From Burkholderiales bacterium RIFOXYD12_FULL_59_19 (GTDB lineage Bacteria > Pseudomonadota > Gammaproteobacteria > Burkholderiales > Burkholderiaceae_C), in NCBI GenBank assembly GCA_001771065.1, contig MESQ01000055.1, forward strand, positions 1 to 64,000: DNA of 64,000 nt. The letters are read 5' to 3'. A program made the position numbers and the translations under genes. Below, piece after piece: positions 7,675 to 16,363 of this stretch (position 1 is the first letter of the stretch; the number at the start of each line of letters is the position of its first letter). The notes beneath the pieces were generated by a model that searched no databases, was not told where the DNA came from, and saw only the letters and a list, made by a program, of their open reading frames with translations.

Positions 7675-8462
7675 ACCGCACACCTATCCCCCTGCTGGTT
7701 TTTCACTGGATTTTTGCAATCTTCATGCTTGCGCCATTAACGATGGTGGTCCTGGTGTCCTTTACCGACAAGGGCTACATTTCAATGCCTTTTGACGGTG
7801 CATCATTGCGTTGGTACTTGGCCATTCTGGATGAGCCGGATTTCATTGCCGCTTTCTGGCGTAGCGTGGGGCTGGCAGCAGCTGCCGCGACACTTGCCAC
7901 AATACTGGCCGTCCCTGCCGGTATGGCAATTGCGTGGAATCGCTTTGCCGGACGTGAAGCGATGCTGGGACTGTTGTTGTCCCCGCTAATGGTGCCTCAT
8001 ATCGTGCTGGGCATCGCATTACTTCGGTTCTTAACCCAGATGGGTGGTGCCAGCACGATGTGGGGTCTGACCGCTGCACACACAGTTATCGTGCTGCCCT
8101 ACGTACTAAGACTGGTGGTGGCCGCAGCCACCGGCTTCGATCGAAGCGTGGCCCAGGCCGCTCAGTCGCTTGGTGCGTCGGCATGGACCGTGTTCCGCCG
8201 AATCGAACTGCCACTCATCATCCCGGGTGTCGCTGGCGGCTGGATGATTGCATTCATCAATAGCTTTGACGAGCTGACAATGTCGGTCTTTGTCGCCTCT
8301 GCGAGCACAGAAACGCTGCCAGTGAAGATGTACCACCACATCGCAAACACGATTGATCCGCTGCTCGCGTCGGTCTCGTCGGTACTGATCCTTTTGACAC
8401 TGATCCTGATGCTGGTGTTAGACCGTTTCTATGGTCTCGACCGTGTACTGGGAGGTAAATGA
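7671..8462 (+). CDS. ABC transporter permease, PotC type
   Basis: A 263-residue permease with six predicted membrane helices and the EAA loop QAAQSLGASAWTVFRRIELP (about 163-182). It forms the heterodimeric channel with the preceding permease. Its stop overlaps the start of the FAD oxidoreductase gene, so transport and catabolism are in one tightly coupled transcript. Confidence 0.92.
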   Translation: MNRTPIPLLVFHWIFAIFMLAPLTMVVLVSFTDKGYISMPFDGASLRWYLAILDEPDFIAAFWRSVGLAAAAATLATILAVPAGMAIAWNRFAGREAMLGLLLSPLMVPHIVLGIALLRFLTQMGGASTMWGLTAAHTVIVLPYVLRLVVAAATGFDRSVAQAAQSLGASAWTVFRRIELPLIIPGVAGGWMIAFINSFDELTMSVFVASASTETLPVKMYHHIANTIDPLLASVSSVLILLTLILMLVLDRFYGLDRVLGGK

Positions 8463-9571
8463 TGGGGCCGGTCCATGAATCCGACACACTGGTGATCGGC
8501 GGGGGCGTGGTGGGCATGTCAATTGGCTACGGACTGGCCCGTGCCGGGGAGCGCGTCCAAGTATTGGACGGCGATGACGATGCTATTCGTTCGGCAAGGG
8601 GCAACTTCGGGCTCGTGCGTGTTCAAGGCAAGGGTATGGGTAATCCTGACTACGCTCGGTGGAGCATCGCTGCCACACAACAATGGCCCACTTTTGCGCA
8701 AGAGCTCCAAGAGCTCACAGAAGTTGACGTGGAATTGTCGCAAGTTGGTGGGTTTACCTTCTGTCTTGACGACGCAGAACTGGCCTCCTGCGCAAGAAAT
8801 CTTGAAACCATCCGTCAGGAGGTCGGCGGGACCTATCCTTGCGAAATTTTGAACCTCAAGCAAATACGCGAGTTGTCACCATTCGTTGGCCCTGAAGTTG
8901 TTGGTGCCGCGTTTTGCTCGATCGACGGGCACGCGAACCCGCTGCGGCTGTTGCATGCGCTCGTGCAGGGGTTCAAGAATAAAGGCGGAAGTCTATTGTC
9001 CGGTGTGCATGTTGATCATATTGACTATCGTGCCGGTGAGTTTCGGGTCCGCACGGGTGACTCCGACTATGTGGCCGGGAAATTGGTACTTGCTGCCGGC
9101 CTGGGTAATCGACATCTCGCCCCCAAAGTGGGTCTGGAGGCGCCAGTCCAGCCCAATCGCGGTCAAATACTGGTAACGGAGCGCCTCCAGCCTTTTTTGC
9201 GGCATCCCTCATTGACCGTGCGGCAGACGGGCGAAGGCGTGGTTCAGATTGGTGTTTCCCACGAGGACGTCGGATTGGACGAGGGAACCACCATCACACA
9301 GTTGTCGGAAATTGCGGACCGTGCAGTGCGCTACTTCCCGCTACTCAAGGATGTCAACGTCGTCCGAACCTGGGGCGCGCTGCGCGTTATGAGTCCGGAT
9401 GGCTTTCCGATTTACCAGAGTTCCAGCACTTGCCCAGGTGCTTTCGTGGCATCTTGCCACAGCGGCATTACGCTTGCCGCACAGCATGCGGGCGTCATCG
9501 CCGATTGGATTCGTGGTGGAACCAAGCCCCCCCTCATTAACAGCTTCAACGCAGAGCGCTTTCATGTTTAG
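8459..9571 (+). CDS. FAD-dependent oxidoreductase (DAO family), opine oxidase / D-hydroxyproline dehydrogenase beta-like subunit
   Basis: A 370-residue flavoprotein of the D-amino-acid oxidase/glycine oxidase fold. The dinucleotide motif is LVIGGGVVGMSIGYGLARAG (about 11-30). The C-terminal flavin and substrate region has VRTWGALRVMSPDGFPIY and later CHSGITLAAQHAG. It oxidises a C-N bond in an amine or imino-acid substrate, giving an imine. The next two genes encode a small [2Fe-2S] protein and a second flavoprotein, the subunit set of HcnABC, octopine/nopaline oxidase and D-hydroxyproline dehydrogenase. Which substrate applies here is not readable. Confidence 0.85.
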   Translation: MMGPVHESDTLVIGGGVVGMSIGYGLARAGERVQVLDGDDDAIRSARGNFGLVRVQGKGMGNPDYARWSIAATQQWPTFAQELQELTEVDVELSQVGGFTFCLDDAELASCARNLETIRQEVGGTYPCEILNLKQIRELSPFVGPEVVGAAFCSIDGHANPLRLLHALVQGFKNKGGSLLSGVHVDHIDYRAGEFRVRTGDSDYVAGKLVLAAGLGNRHLAPKVGLEAPVQPNRGQILVTERLQPFLRHPSLTVRQTGEGVVQIGVSHEDVGLDEGTTITQLSEIADRAVRYFPLLKDVNVVRTWGALRVMSPDGFPIYQSSSTCPGAFVASCHSGITLAAQHAGVIADWIRGGTKPPLINSFNAERFHV

Positions 9572-9869
9572 ACCCATCGAATCCACTACAGCCAGCAGGG
9601 CAGTAACCGTTCAACTTCAGGGCAAAGCCATTACCGCCCGCGAGGGCGACACACTGGCCATCGCCCTGATGAACGCCGGCGTCTTTGCCTTTCGTCAAAC
9701 CCCTGTATCGGGTCAACCCCGGGCCCCGCTTTGCCTGATGGGGACATGTTTCGATTGTTTGATTGAGGTCGATGGACAACAAAATGTGCAGGCCTGCATG
9801 GTCGAGGTGCGTGAGGGGATGCAACTGCGCTTGCAGGTCGGTGCCCGCCGTGCAGAGGCCAAAACATGA
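9564..9869 (+). CDS. small [2Fe-2S] subunit of the amine/opine dehydrogenase
   Basis: A 101-residue ferredoxin-like subunit (HcnA / SoxA N-terminal type). Four cysteines are spaced C-x4-C-x2-C-x11-C in LCLMGTCFDCLIEVDGQ and then QACMVEV, as expected for a [2Fe-2S] centre. It overlaps the upstream flavoprotein gene by 8 bp and the downstream one by 4 bp. It should pass electrons between the two flavin subunits. Confidence 0.87.
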   Translation: MFRPIESTTASRAVTVQLQGKAITAREGDTLAIALMNAGVFAFRQTPVSGQPRAPLCLMGTCFDCLIEVDGQQNVQACMVEVREGMQLRLQVGARRAEAKT

Positions 9870-11257
9870 CGCATGATTTAGTCATTATTGGGGCCGGTCC
9901 AGCCGGCATGTCTGCGGCGTTAACAGCTGCTTCGATCGGCATGAAAACCGTCTTGCTCGACGAACAGCCTCGCGCCGGTGGCCAAATCTATCGCAACGTC
10001 ACAGCTGTTGATCCAAAGGTCGCCACGCTGCTCGGACCCGACTACACGCACGGCCGGACGCTTGCTGACCGCCTTCAACTATCCGGTGTTGAGGTTCACT
10101 ATGGTGCAATGGTTTGGGATGTGGCACGCGATCTGACCGTTAGTGTCCAGCATGACGGGAAATCATTTCAGTTGCGCGCCCCTCAGCTCATTGCTGCAAC
10201 TGGCGCAATGGAGCGCGCATCCCCGATGCCGGGTTGGACTTTGCCTGGTGTTCTGAACGCGGGGGCTGCGCAGATTGCGCTTAAGAGCGCAGGCGCGGTG
10301 CCATCCGGCCCGGTTCTGCTGGTCGGGGGCGGTCCACTATTATTGTTGGTGGCATGCCAGTTGCTTGAAGCTGGTGCCACAGTCGCAGGTATTGTCGAGA
10401 CCTCTCCCGATAGCAACCGCGGTGCCGCTATGAACCACGTGATGGGGGCAATTTCCACGCCTACTTATCTCGCTAAAGGTTTGCGCATGATATGGCGCCT
10501 ACGCAAAGCGGGTGTGCCCTGGTTTACGCAAGCCACCCAACTGCGGATTGATGGTCGGGAACGCGTTGAGGGGGTTAGCTTTATTACCAACGGCCAGCAG
10601 CGCCACATAGATTGCAGCGTTGTGCTGCTGCACCATGGCGTCGTACCCAATACCCAGATCAGCCGCTTGATGCGGGTAGCACACACGTGGGACAGGAACC
10701 AGCTTGCGTGGCGCCCGAATGTTGACGAGTGGGGTGAGACCTCTCTCGCCGGCTTTCGCATCGCCGGGGATGGCGCCTCAATCACTGGCGCGATCGCGGC
10801 CGAGGCCAGTGGCGAGATTGCGGCCATCGGCGCTGCTCATGCATTGCAACGAATCAATAGTTCAGAGCGAGGGCAACGCGCCACTCGTGCTCGAACAGCA
10901 CTGGCCAAGCAACTGCGCATTCGACCTTTTCTTGAAGCGTTGTACCGCCCACCCCAGTGGATCAATGTGCCTGCGGATGAAACTATCGTATGTCGCTGTG
11001 AGGAAGTCACCGCTGGCCGGGTGCGCGAAATGGCGCGCTTGGGTTGCCAGGGGCCCAACCAGACCAAGTTTTTTAGCCGTTGTGGCATGGGCCCGTGCCA
11101 GGGTCGAATGTGCGGGCTTGCCGTGACGCAAGTCTTGGCAAACGAGCTAGGCAAGTTGCCTGACCAAGTCGGGGCCTATCACATTCGGACTCCGCTTAAG
11201 CCGATACCCTTGGCATCGCTTGCATCAATGTCCAGTAAGACAACTTGTGGAACCTAG
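9866..11257 (+). CDS. FAD/NAD(P)-binding oxidoreductase, opine oxidase / D-hydroxyproline dehydrogenase alpha-like subunit
   Basis: A 463-residue subunit. It has an FAD-binding motif at the N terminus (LVIIGAGPAGMSAALTAAS), a second dinucleotide fold (VLLVGGGPLLLLVACQLLEA, about 149-168), and a C-terminal iron-sulphur domain of the BFD type with CRCEEVTAGRVREMA and CGMGPCQGRMCG. This is the arrangement of OoxA/NoxA, HcnB and the alpha subunit of D-hydroxyproline dehydrogenase. Together with the two preceding subunits it forms a membrane-associated dehydrogenase that feeds electrons to the respiratory chain. Confidence 0.87.
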   Translation: MTHDLVIIGAGPAGMSAALTAASIGMKTVLLDEQPRAGGQIYRNVTAVDPKVATLLGPDYTHGRTLADRLQLSGVEVHYGAMVWDVARDLTVSVQHDGKSFQLRAPQLIAATGAMERASPMPGWTLPGVLNAGAAQIALKSAGAVPSGPVLLVGGGPLLLLVACQLLEAGATVAGIVETSPDSNRGAAMNHVMGAISTPTYLAKGLRMIWRLRKAGVPWFTQATQLRIDGRERVEGVSFITNGQQRHIDCSVVLLHHGVVPNTQISRLMRVAHTWDRNQLAWRPNVDEWGETSLAGFRIAGDGASITGAIAAEASGEIAAIGAAHALQRINSSERGQRATRARTALAKQLRIRPFLEALYRPPQWINVPADETIVCRCEEVTAGRVREMARLGCQGPNQTKFFSRCGMGPCQGRMCGLAVTQVLANELGKLPDQVGAYHIRTPLKPIPLASLASMSSKTTCGT

Positions 11258-11260
11258 AAC

Positions 11261-11617
11261 ATGAATCAAGAAATACATCGTCACCACACCGGCCCGCGCA
11301 TGAGCAAAATTGTCGAACACGGTGGGCTGATTTACTTATGCGGGCAAACTGCAGGTGGCGCCAACATAACGAGCATTGAAGGTCAGACCAATGAGGCACT
11401 TGCCCGCGTCGACTCCCTGCTGGCCGAAGTCGGTTCACATCGAGGTCGAATTCTTTCTGTGACGGTTCATTTGAAGTCAATGGCTGACTTCAGCAAGATG
11501 AACGAGTGTTGGGAGAACTGGCTTATTGGTGATGCTGCCCCCGCCAGAACCACGGTTCAAGCCGCTTTGGCAACTGACAGTCTACTCGTTGAGTTTTCAG
11601 TGATTGCGGCGGTATGA
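11261..11617 (+). CDS. RidA family enamine/imine deaminase
   Basis: A 118-residue RidA (YjgF/YER057c) protein. It carries GGLIYLCGQTAGG at the strand that lines the pocket, a helix with EALARVDSLLAEVGSHRGRI, and the C-terminal ARTTVQAALATDSLLVEFSVIA, with the conserved Arg (PARTTV) that binds the substrate carboxylate. It begins 3 bp after the dehydrogenase gene. The likely job is to hydrolyse the imine or enamine made by that enzyme to a keto acid and ammonia. It ends the operon. Confidence 0.92.
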   Translation: MNQEIHRHHTGPRMSKIVEHGGLIYLCGQTAGGANITSIEGQTNEALARVDSLLAEVGSHRGRILSVTVHLKSMADFSKMNECWENWLIGDAAPARTTVQAALATDSLLVEFSVIAAV

Positions 11618-11665
11618 AAATAATCGCCTTTAATTGACGACGGGTTGAGGGTCAGCTCGCACTTC

Positions 11666-11690
11666 GACTTCGACTTATTGAATCGAAGTC
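11666..11690 (+). terminator. hairpin after the dehydrogenase-RidA operon, possible terminator
   Basis: GACTTCGACTT and AATCGAAGTC pair across a 4-nt loop with one bulged base. The hairpin lies 49 bp past the RidA stop and before the nifE control region. There is no T-run after it, so a terminator role is only possible, not clear. Confidence 0.35.
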
Positions 11691-11739
11691 AAAGGGATCA
11701 CCCAAAGGCCTCTCATCCCCCGTTCTGTCGCAAACCGCT

Positions 11740-11755
11740 TGTCGCAATCCCGACA
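11740..11755 (+). promoter_or_regulatory. NifA upstream activator site (TGT-N10-ACA)
   Basis: TGT, ten bases, ACA: an exact match to the NifA binding consensus. It lies 70 bp upstream of the -24 element of the sigma-54 promoter at 11826, within the distance usual for enhancer-bound NifA looping to the polymerase. Confidence 0.75.
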
Positions 11756-11825
11756 AACCGACTAAAACGCCGCGCCAGCAGCGGCCATACCCCGCCAGAA
11801 GCGCTGAAAAGGCCGGGTTTTGGCC

Positions 11826-11840
11826 TGGCACCCAAATTGC
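11826..11840 (+). promoter_or_regulatory. sigma-54 (-24/-12) promoter of the nifE operon
   Basis: TGGCAC-N5-TTGC matches the RpoN consensus exactly, with the invariant GG and GC. Transcription should start about 12 bp downstream, leaving a leader of about 25 bp before the nifE ATG. With the NifA site upstream, it predicts expression only under nitrogen limitation and low oxygen. Confidence 0.85.
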
Positions 11841-11875
11841 AATGAGAAGACTACCCACCCTATCAGGAGTCTTCC

Positions 11876-13366
11876 ATGTCAGTCTCACTCAAGGCCAAGA
11901 TCGCCGAAGTGTTTGAGGAACCTGGTTGCGACAAGAACCAGGGGAAAAGCGAGAAGGAACGCAAGAAGGGCTGCACCAAGCAGCTCTCACCCGGCGCGGC
12001 CGCCGGTGGCTGCGCCTTTGACGGCGCCAAGATTGCGCTGCAACCCATCGCCGACGTGGCGCACCTGGTGCATGGGCCGATTGCCTGCGAGGGCAACTCC
12101 TGGGACAACCGGCACAGCGGCTCGTCCGGTCCGCAGCTTTACCGCAGCGGCTTCACCACCGACATCAACGAGTTGGACGTCGTTTATGGCGGTGAAAAAC
12201 GCCTGTTCAAGTCGATCCGCGAGATCATTGAAAAGTACAACCCGCCTGCGGTCTTTGTTTACCAGACCTGCGTGACTGCTCTGGTTGGTGACGACATCGA
12301 GGCGGTGTGCCAGCGCGCCACCGAGAAGTTCGGCAAGCCCATCATTCCAGTCAACGCGCCCGGTTTTGCCGGCCCCAAGAACCTGGGCAACAAGCTCGGC
12401 GCCGAGGCGCTGCTGGACTACGTGATCGGCACGGTGGAGCCCGAGTTCACCACGCCGTACGACATCAACATCATTGGTGAATACAACCTGGTGGGTGAAC
12501 TGTGGCAAGTCAAGCCGCTGCTGGATGCGCTGGGCATCCGCATCCTGTCGTGTATCTCGGGTGACGGGCGTTACAACGAAGTCGCCAGCGCGCACCGGGC
12601 CAAAGTGAACATGATGGTGTGCTCCAAGTCGATGATCAACATCGCCACCAAGATGGAGCAGCGCTGGGGCATTCCCTATTTTGAAGGTTCGTTCTACGGC
12701 ATTGGCGACATGAGTGACACGCTGCGCCAGATTGCCAAATTGCTGGTCAAGCAGGGCGCGCCGGATGATTTGCTGGACCGTACCGAGCGCCTGATTGAAG
12801 TTGAAGAAGCCCGCGCCTGGCTACGCATTGCAGAGTACAAGCAGCGGCTGCAGGGCAAGCGGGTGCTGCTGATTACCGGCGGGGTCAAGTCCTGGTCGGT
12901 GGTGGCAGCGTTGCAAGAAGGCGGCATGGAAATTGTGGGCACCAGCATCAAGAAAAGCACCAAGGAAGACAAGGAAAAGATCAAGGAGATCATGGGCGAC
13001 GATGCCCACATGATCGACGACATGACCCCGCGCGAGATGTACAACATGCTGCGTGATGCCCGCGCCGACATCATGCTCTCGGGCGGGCGCTCGCAGTTTG
13101 TCGCGCTCAAGGCGCGCATGCCCTGGCTGGACATCAACCAGGAGCGTTACCACCCCTATGGCGGTTATGAAGGCATGGTGGAACTGGTGCGCGAGATAGA
13201 CCGCGCCATTTACAACCCGGTCTGGCAGCAGGTACGCATACCGGCCCCCTGGGGTGATGACGGCGAAACCCTGGGTGCGGTGCTGCCCAGCGCGCAACCC
13301 ATGGATTACCTGACGGAAGTGGCTGCCAAGTCCATAGGGCTGACACCTGAAGAAGTGCCGAGCTGA
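11876..13366 (+). CDS. nifE: nitrogenase FeMo-cofactor scaffold protein NifE
   Basis: A 496-residue NifE, the alpha-like subunit of the NifE2N2 scaffold on which the NifB product matures to FeMo-cofactor. The cluster-binding cysteines are visible: C46 (AGGCAFDGAKIAL), C71 (GPIACEGNSWDN) and C132 (VYQTCVTALVGDD). The C-terminal half has the typical MLSGGRSQFVALKARMPWLD. The ATG has a Shine-Dalgarno AGGAG. It is the first gene behind the sigma-54 promoter and is followed by nifN after 32 bp. The length is normal for the family (about 470-500). Confidence 0.97.
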   Translation: MSVSLKAKIAEVFEEPGCDKNQGKSEKERKKGCTKQLSPGAAAGGCAFDGAKIALQPIADVAHLVHGPIACEGNSWDNRHSGSSGPQLYRSGFTTDINELDVVYGGEKRLFKSIREIIEKYNPPAVFVYQTCVTALVGDDIEAVCQRATEKFGKPIIPVNAPGFAGPKNLGNKLGAEALLDYVIGTVEPEFTTPYDINIIGEYNLVGELWQVKPLLDALGIRILSCISGDGRYNEVASAHRAKVNMMVCSKSMINIATKMEQRWGIPYFEGSFYGIGDMSDTLRQIAKLLVKQGAPDDLLDRTERLIEVEEARAWLRIAEYKQRLQGKRVLLITGGVKSWSVVAALQEGGMEIVGTSIKKSTKEDKEKIKEIMGDDAHMIDDMTPREMYNMLRDARADIMLSGGRSQFVALKARMPWLDINQERYHPYGGYEGMVELVREIDRAIYNPVWQQVRIPAPWGDDGETLGAVLPSAQPMDYLTEVAAKSIGLTPEEVPS

Positions 13367-13398
13367 TACCCCGCAAAACCTAACCCGAGTAATCCATC

Positions 13399-14817
13399 AT
13401 GGCCAGCGTCGTTGAATCCAAAAAAGCCTGTGCGGTGAATCCGCTCAAGATGAGCCAGCCGCTGGGTGCCAGTTTTGCCTTTCTGGGGCTTGACGCCTGC
13501 ATGCCGGTGATGCATGGCTCGCAAGGCTGCACCTCGTTTGGCCTGGTGCTGCTGGTGCGCCACTTCAAGGAAGCCATTCCGCTGCAAACCACGGCCATGA
13601 ACGAGGTGACCTCGATTCTGGGGGGCTACGACAATATCGAAGCGGCTTTGCTGAACATCCGCAAACGTGCCGCGCCCCGCGTGATAGCCATCTGCTCCAC
13701 CGGCCTGACGGAAACCAAAGGTGACGATGTGGACGGCTACATCGTCACCGTGCGCAAGCGCAAGCCAGAGCTCGATGACACCGAGATCATCTACGTATCT
13801 ACCCCCGATTACGTGGGCGGGTTTGAAGACGGCTACAGCCATGCGGTGACCGCCATCGTCAAGACACTGGTCAAGCCCCTGCCGGTCAATGCCAGGCAAG
13901 TCACCCTGCTGCCGGGCAGCCACCTGGCACCGGCTGACATTGATGAACTGCGCGAGATCATCGAAGCCTTTGGCCTCTCATGCATTGTGCTGCCCGATAT
14001 CTCCGGCTCACTCGACGGCCACATTGCGCCTGACTGGCGCGGCACCACCTTGGGCGGCACGACACTGGAACAGATTCGGGCCGCAGGCGCCTCGGCCCTC
14101 ACGCTGGGTGTGGGTGAACAAACCCGGGAGGCAGCCGAGGCGCTGCAAAACATTGCCGGTACACCACTGGAAATTTTTGACCGCTTGACCGGGCTGGAAG
14201 TCAACGACCGCCTTCTGCAACGTCTGGCACAGGTTTCGGGGCAACCGGTCCCCGCCAAATACCGGCGCCAGCGCAGCCAGTTGCTCGACGCCATGCTGGA
14301 CGGCCACTTCTACACCGGCGGTATCAAGGTGGCCATTGCCGCCGAGCCCGACTTGTTGCTGGCCGTGGGCAGCCTGCTGCATGAGATGGGCGCCGAGCTG
14401 CACTGCTGCGTCAGCACCACCAAGTCAGCCTCCCACGCACGGTTACCGGCCACCACCGTGATTCTGGGCGACCTGGAAGACTTTGAGCGCAGCGCGGCAG
14501 ATTGCGACCTGTTGATCACCCACTCGCACGGTCGCCAGGCGGCAGAGCGCCTGAACAAGCCCTTGTTGCGCATCGGTTTCCCGGTGTTTGACCGCATTGG
14601 CAACGCGCACCGTTGCCAGGTGGGCTACCGCGGCACCATGGCGCTGATCTTTGAGATTGCCAATCTGATGATTGCGCAAATTGGCCATCACCACGCCACC
14701 GACTGGCCGCTCACGCCCGAGGCCTTGCGTGCGGCATCGGCTGTGGCGCAGGCCAAACCGGACCAGATACAGGCCTCAGCGCGTTACCAGGAAACCGTGG
14801 CAGCGGCCAGTGCCTGA
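13399..14817 (+). CDS. nifN: nitrogenase FeMo-cofactor scaffold protein NifN
   Basis: A 472-residue NifN, the beta-like partner of NifE. The P-cluster-like ligand C44 is in MHGSQGCTSFGLVLLVRHFK, and NEVTSILGGYDNIEAAL and AICSTGLTETKGDDVDGY are family blocks. It forms the heterotetramer with NifE. The start has a spaced Shine-Dalgarno (GAGTAA). Nothing in the sequence suggests inactivation. Confidence 0.97.
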   Translation: MASVVESKKACAVNPLKMSQPLGASFAFLGLDACMPVMHGSQGCTSFGLVLLVRHFKEAIPLQTTAMNEVTSILGGYDNIEAALLNIRKRAAPRVIAICSTGLTETKGDDVDGYIVTVRKRKPELDDTEIIYVSTPDYVGGFEDGYSHAVTAIVKTLVKPLPVNARQVTLLPGSHLAPADIDELREIIEAFGLSCIVLPDISGSLDGHIAPDWRGTTLGGTTLEQIRAAGASALTLGVGEQTREAAEALQNIAGTPLEIFDRLTGLEVNDRLLQRLAQVSGQPVPAKYRRQRSQLLDAMLDGHFYTGGIKVAIAAEPDLLLAVGSLLHEMGAELHCCVSTTKSASHARLPATTVILGDLEDFERSAADCDLLITHSHGRQAAERLNKPLLRIGFPVFDRIGNAHRCQVGYRGTMALIFEIANLMIAQIGHHHATDWPLTPEALRAASAVAQAKPDQIQASARYQETVAAASA

Positions 14818-14855
14818 CCCTTTAAAACACCTCAACCCAAAACCAGGAGTGCCTT

Positions 14856-15266
14856 ATGAAAATCGCCTTCGCTACCCAGGACAAAGAGCGCGTTGACGCG
14901 CATTTTGGCTGGGCCAAAAGCATCGTTGTGTACGACGTGTCGCCCACGGGGCATCACTTTATCGAGAGTTTTGAATTTGGCGACAAGCTGGAAGAAGACG
15001 GCGACGAAGACAAGCTCGCCCCCAAGCTCGAAGCCATCAAGGACTGCGCCATCGTTTACGTGGCAGCCATCGGTGGCTCGGGCGCAGCCCGTGTCGTGGC
15101 CATGAAGATCCACCCCATCAAGGTGCCCCAGCCCGAATCGATTGCCGAGATTCTTGACAAGCTGCAAGTCGTGCTGCAAGGCACGCCTCCGCCCTGGCTG
15201 CGCAAGGCGCTGGCCAAGGACGGCGAACGTTCTTTTGACTTTGAAGACGACGAGGTAACCCAATGA
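14856..15266 (+). CDS. nifX: nitrogen fixation protein NifX
   Basis: A 136-residue NifX with the dinitrogenase iron-molybdenum-cofactor binding fold: [20 protein letters not shown] at the start, then [20 protein letters not shown] and [20 protein letters not shown]. It binds the NifB cofactor and the VK cluster in transit to NifEN. A Shine-Dalgarno AGGAG precedes the ATG. Its end overlaps the next gene by 4 bp. Confidence 0.95.
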   Translation: MKIAFATQDKERVDAHFGWAKSIVVYDVSPTGHHFIESFEFGDKLEEDGDEDKLAPKLEAIKDCAIVYVAAIGGSGAARVVAMKIHPIKVPQPESIAEILDKLQVVLQGTPPPWLRKALAKDGERSFDFEDDEVTQ

Positions 15267-15757
15267 CAGAATCCGCAACCCTTGAACCGACCACCACTCC
15301 GGTCAGTGACGAGACGTATCTTTCCATGCCGTTTGTGCAGCAGCTCATCAAGCAACTTCGCGCGCAGGACATCAACGGCACCTGGGACAACAAGAGCGAC
15401 CTGCAGTTGCTCAAACCCTACATCCACACCGCCGAAGAACGGCGTGCCTTGCCGATCCTGGGTGACCCGGACCCGGAAACCCTGTGGCATCTTGAGATTT
15501 TCTACAACGCGATTGCGGTCGCCGTTGAGCGGGAAACCGGTCAAATGGTCTCACCCATGATGAAAATGAGCCATGAAGGCTTTGGCCGCATGGTCTTGAT
15601 CGCCGGTCGCCTGGTGGTGGTCAACAAACAACTGCGCGACGTGCATCGCTTTGGTTTTTCGTCGCTGGCCAAGTTGTCCGATGCCGGCACCAAATTCCTG
15701 GATGAGGCCGTCAGCATGATCCGCAGCTACCCCGCTGTGGCGCAATACGGAGCCTGA
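15263..15757 (+). CDS. NifX-associated nitrogen fixation protein (DUF269)
   Basis: A 164-residue member of the DUF269 family found next to nifX in most diazotrophs. Typical parts are [20 protein letters not shown], then [20 protein letters not shown], then [20 protein letters not shown]. The precise function is not settled; it is thought to take part in FeMo-cofactor assembly. It overlaps nifX by 4 bp and is followed by the DUF683 gene after 2 bp. Confidence 0.93.
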   Translation: MTESATLEPTTTPVSDETYLSMPFVQQLIKQLRAQDINGTWDNKSDLQLLKPYIHTAEERRALPILGDPDPETLWHLEIFYNAIAVAVERETGQMVSPMMKMSHEGFGRMVLIAGRLVVVNKQLRDVHRFGFSSLAKLSDAGTKFLDEAVSMIRSYPAVAQYGA

Positions 15758-15759
15758 CC

Positions 15760-15960
15760 ATGAGCACCGATACCGAAGAACTCAAGGCGCGCCTGAAAAA
15801 GCTCAATTCCCGAGCCACCCAGGCCAAGATGGACCTGCATGACCTGTCCGAAGAATTGCCCACCAACTGGGAAATGATTCTGCAGGTGGCGCAACGTTGT
15901 CACGAAGCGCATGCCATGTTGATGGACGCGCGCAAGGCGGCCGTGGCGGCAGGGGTTTGA
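15760..15960 (+). CDS. nif-associated small coiled-coil protein (DUF683)
   Basis: A 66-residue helical hairpin protein of the DUF683 (CCE_0567-like) family. It has a basic first helix (ELKARLKKLNSRATQAKMD) and a second helix with CHEAHAMLMDARKAAVA, which carries the conserved Cys/His pair that may bind metal. It always accompanies nifX and DUF269. It begins 2 bp after the DUF269 stop. Confidence 0.92.
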   Translation: MSTDTEELKARLKKLNSRATQAKMDLHDLSEELPTNWEMILQVAQRCHEAHAMLMDARKAAVAAGV

Positions 15961-15985
15961 CCAGGGACCGGCGGAGAAACATGAC

Positions 15986-16297
15986 ATGAGCCACACTTTT
16001 AGCGTGACGCTGCCCAGCGGCGAGACCTGGACGCCTACCTTTGTCGCATCACTCGATGATCAAAAATGCATCGGCTGCGGCCGTTGTTTCAAGGTCTGCC
16101 CACGCGGCGTTCTTGAACTCGTCGGCCTGACCGAAGATGGCGAGCGTATCGCCGTGAACATTGACGATGACGACGATGATGAAGAATACGAAAAGAAGGT
16201 GATGACCGTGGCACACCAGGAGTTATGTATTGGTTGTACCGCCTGCTCGAAGATTTGCCCCAAGAAATGTTACACCCATGCTGCGGCAGTGGTCTGA
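15986..16297 (+). CDS. fdxB: ferredoxin III, 2[4Fe-4S], nif-specific
   Basis: A 103-residue ferredoxin III of nif operons. Two [4Fe-4S] motifs are present: CIGCGRCFKVCPRG (about 31-44) and CIGCTACSKICPKKC (about 80-94). They are separated by an unusually acidic linker with six Asp in a row (DDDDDDEEYEKK). It is thought to supply electrons for cofactor assembly or to nitrogenase. This is the last gene of the operon; the next gene is convergent, 66 bp away. Confidence 0.93.
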   Translation: MSHTFSVTLPSGETWTPTFVASLDDQKCIGCGRCFKVCPRGVLELVGLTEDGERIAVNIDDDDDDEEYEKKVMTVAHQELCIGCTACSKICPKKCYTHAAAVV

Positions 16298-16340
16298 GCA
16301 GGCTGAAGCAACCGGCAATGTGATTCGGTCCGGCCGCTAT

Positions 16341-16354
16341 CCACCACGGGGTGG
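16341..16354. terminator. small hairpin between convergent genes, possible terminator
   Basis: CCACC-ACGG-GGTGG forms a 5-bp stem in the 66-bp gap between fdxB and the convergent acetyl-CoA synthetase gene. It has no T-run on either strand, so the role is weakly supported. Confidence 0.25.
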
Positions 16355-16363
16355 CTGCCCAAC

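Noticed and set aside
11801-11821. GGCC-GGGTTTT-GGCC near the nifE promoter as a terminator
   Set aside because: The stem is only 4 bp and lies directly beside the sigma-54 promoter; no T-run.
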